A stretch of DNA of 64,000 bases from Bacteroidales bacterium. Lineage in GTDB: Bacteria; Bacteroidota; Bacteroidia; Bacteroidales; UBA932. Under the pieces are notes generated by a model. It was not told the origin of the DNA. It was given only the letters and a program-made list of their open reading frames with translations, and searched no databases. Positions 62,146 to 64,000 of the stretch are shown piece by piece. How positions within the stretch are numbered: the stretch's first letter is position 1; each line of letters begins with the position of its first letter. The translations under genes were made by a program, and so were the position numbers. The stretch is taken from positions 1 to 64,000 of the forward strand of contig JAFZUX010000015.1 of assembly GCA_017618115.1 (NCBI GenBank). Direction: 5' to 3'.

Positions 62146-64000
62146 TTACCAGATGTGCGCTCTCTTCTCAGGTGCAAGGTAGAGTGCGTCGCCCTCTTTA
62201 ATTCCGAAGGCCTCATACCAGGCGTCTACGTGAGGGAGTGAGCCGTTAACTCTGCACTTAGCAGGTGAGTGAGGATCGTTGAGAACCTGATTTCTCACAT
62301 ACTCATCTCTACTGTTCTGTGCCCAGATAAATCCGAATGAGATAAAGAATCTCTGCTCAGGAGTAAATCCGTCCTTCTCACCAAGAGGGGATTTCTTCAT
62401 TGCATTCTGGAATGCTCTGAATGCTATGTTGATACCGCCGTTGTCTCCAATGTTCTCACCCAAAGTGAGCTGTCCGTTTACGAATACGCCAGGAAGAACT
62501 TCAAGGGTGCTGAAATAATCTCTGAGAACGCTTGTACGCTCGTCAAAGTTCTTCTTGTCCTCTGCAGTCCACCAGTTACGCATATTGCCGTCCTTGTCAA
62601 ACTGGCAACCCTGATCGTCAAAGCCGTGGCTCATCTCGTGTCCTATTACAACGCCGATTGCTCCGTAGTTAGCAGCATCGTCAGCCTCTGCATTGAAGAA
62701 CGGTGGCTGGAGAATACCTGCAGGGAAGCAGATTTCATTGGTTGTAGGGTTATAGTATGCGTTAATGGTCTGAGGTGTCATAAGCCACTCGGTCTTGTCT
62801 ACAGGTTTGCCAACCTTGCGGTCAATCATATCTGCAATGTAGAACTCGGAGGCGTTGCACATATTCTCATAGTAGGTGAGAGAATCGTCAATCTGAAGTT
62901 TGGAGAAGTCTCTCCAAGTGTCCGGATATCCAATCTTTACAATGAAGTTGGAGAGTTTCTCATAAGCCTGCTGCTTTGTTGAATCACTCATCCAGGTAAG
63001 TTCCTCAATTCTCTCTTTAAGCGCATCCTTAAGATTGTTAACAAGTTCCAGCATACGGTTCTTTGAACTCTCCGGGAAGTATTTCTCTACATAGAGTTTA
63101 CCTACCGGCATTCCCAATACGCCGTTAACTGCGCTTACCGCTCTCTTCCATCTTGGTTTATCCTCTTCTGCACCGGAGAGAACTTTGCTGAACTCAAAGC
63201 TTACTGCTCTGAAATCATCGCTGAGCAAGTTTGTAGCACCTGCAACAACTCCAAACTCAGCATAGTCCTTAAGTGACTGAAGCGGAGCCTCGTTGAGGAT
63301 GTTTTCAACCTCGTGAAGCTGAGAAGGCTGGCCAACGGAGATGTTCTCAAATGCAGGGTAACCCAGTTTTGCAAATATGGTGTCCCACATTATTCTCGGA
63401 TACTCCTTCTTAAAGTCTGCGTAGGTCATCTTGTGGAAGTTGTTAGGAATATCTCTGAGCTCTGTCATTGAGTAACTTGCGCGTGCAATTCTGTACTCAA
63501 GTGAGAGGATGTTCTCCATCTTTGCCTTAGCCTCTGACTCGCTGTATCCAATCATTGTGAAGAGTTTGCAGATGTAATCCTTGTAGGCGTTGAGAACCTT
63601 CTTGCTCTCAGGGTCTGTGTTTACATAGTAATCTTTGTTACCCAGTCCCAGACCGCCCTGGTAAGTTTGTACTAGGTTGTTGCTGGCATCCGTGAAGTCT
63701 GCATCTACATAGATTGAGAACATTGCAATGTCTACACCTATCTTGCCCAGTTCTGCGGAGAGAATCTGCATCTGCTCTCTGTTTTCAACCTCTCTTACCA
63801 TAGCGAGGTGTTTCTCAATAGGTTTGTAGCCGTCTGCGTTGCGCTTTACGGAGTCCATAGCCATACGATAGATACTTCCTATCTTCTGGCCCAGAGTTCC
63901 CTTCTCCTGAGGGTTGTTTGCATACTCTTCAAACATCTCTCTCAGTTGCTTCTCGTTGTTATCAAAGAGAACGTTAAACTGTCCGTAGGATGAGTACTCT
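62146..64000 (-). CDS. M13-family metallopeptidase (PepO/neprilysin-like), 5' end outside window
   Basis: At least 618 residues are encoded; the frame is open to the window end (upstream of the Met at 63936 it reads NEKQLREMFEEY in place), so the start lies beyond 64000. The zinc site is VIGHEMSHGFDDQG (HExxH) with Glu ligand in LGENIGDNGG and the substrate Asn in NAYYNPTTNEI. M13 enzymes degrade oligopeptides; in Bacteroidetes they are usually exported, but the signal part is not visible here. The C-terminal CRVNGSLPHVDAWYEAFG and the final Trp are typical. Confidence 0.95.
   Translation of the reverse strand, partial: EYSSYGQFNVLFDNNEKQLREMFEEYANNPQEKGTLGQKIGSIYRMAMDSVKRNADGYKPIEKHLAMVREVENREQMQILSAELGKIGVDIAMFSIYVDADFTDASNNLVQTYQGGLGLGNKDYYVNTDPESKKVLNAYKDYICKLFTMIGYSESEAKAKMENILSLEYRIARASYSMTELRDIPNNFHKMTYADFKKEYPRIMWDTIFAKLGYPAFENISVGQPSQLHEVENILNEAPLQSLKDYAEFGVVAGATNLLSDDFRAVSFEFSKVLSGAEEDKPRWKRAVSAVNGVLGMPVGKLYVEKYFPESSKNRMLELVNNLKDALKERIEELTWMSDSTKQQAYEKLSNFIVKIGYPDTWRDFSKLQIDDSLTYYENMCNASEFYIADMIDRKVGKPVDKTEWLMTPQTINAYYNPTTNEICFPAGILQPPFFNAEADDAANYGAIGVVIGHEMSHGFDDQGCQFDKDGNMRNWWTAEDKKNFDERTSVLRDYFSTLEVLPGVFVNGQLTLGENIGDNGGINIAFRAFQNAMKKSPLGEKDGFTPEQRFFISFGFIWAQNSRDEYVRNQVLNDPHSPAKCRVNGSLPHVDAWYEAFGIKEGDALYLAPEKRAHIW

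Overview
The window is chromosomal DNA from a member of the Bacteroidetes, most likely order Bacteroidales. The evidence is: promoter -7 boxes of the TAnnTTTG type rather than TATAAT; start sites mostly without a strong Shine-Dalgarno; a gene order in which purH leads mreB-mreC-mreD-PBP2-rodA; purN beside acpP-fabF; SprA/SusC-like barrels, a MalQ homologue with two starch-binding domains, a tryptophanase, and a sigma factor paired with an anti-sigma/outer-membrane-barrel fusion. No phage, insertion sequence, rRNA or cas gene is seen. Most of the window is ordinary, densely packed housekeeping chromosome, with many convergent pairs whose stop codons touch or overlap.

Layout: 1-5.3 kb holds the 3' part of an MscS channel, a LOG-family enzyme, an omega-amidase, a small membrane protein, two tRNA-Leu genes and a secreted esterase. 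5.3-12.1 kb is the most accessory part: two archaeal-type AAA ATPases, both preceded by palindromic repeats, around a large outer-membrane barrel, plus a small barrel. The 435-base gap at 9554-9988 contains a 20-base match to the Cas12a (type V-A) crRNA handle followed on the same strand by an intrinsic terminator, so it may encode a small orphan crRNA-like RNA. 12-24 kb carries dsbD, purN, acpP-fabF, the cell-elongation operon (purH, mreBCD, PBP2, rodA) and ispD. 24-33 kb carries an Lrp regulator, a degenerate arginase-like gene, topA, PBP1A, ddl and tnaA. Three tandem 52-base hairpin repeats follow at 33.1 kb.

33.3-43 kb has prmC, an MqsR-like toxin with a Panacea-domain antitoxin, an acetyltransferase, a C26 amidohydrolase, a beta-lactamase-fold hydrolase, radA, a MalQ homologue that seems to have lost its catalytic core, and a flippase-like membrane protein. 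43-56 kb has a PfkB kinase with a two-component system, a TGS-nucleoside kinase, uvrA, an MBL hydrolase, pcm, a deoxynucleoside kinase, an EnvC-like factor and a TPR lipoprotein-like protein. 56-64 kb has an ECF sigma factor with a putative dual-membrane anti-sigma factor, an MlaFE-type ABC pair, waaA, namZ and the 3' part of an M13 peptidase gene.

Envelope construction dominates: lipid II polymerisation (PBP1A, PBP2, RodA), precursor synthesis (Ddl), wall hydrolysis and recycling (EnvC, NamZ), LPS core (WaaA), lipid asymmetry (MlaEF), disulfide chemistry (DsbD) and envelope stress sensing. The most novel candidates are the orphan Cas12a-like RNA locus, the inactive-looking MalQ and arginase homologues, and the tandem hairpin array.
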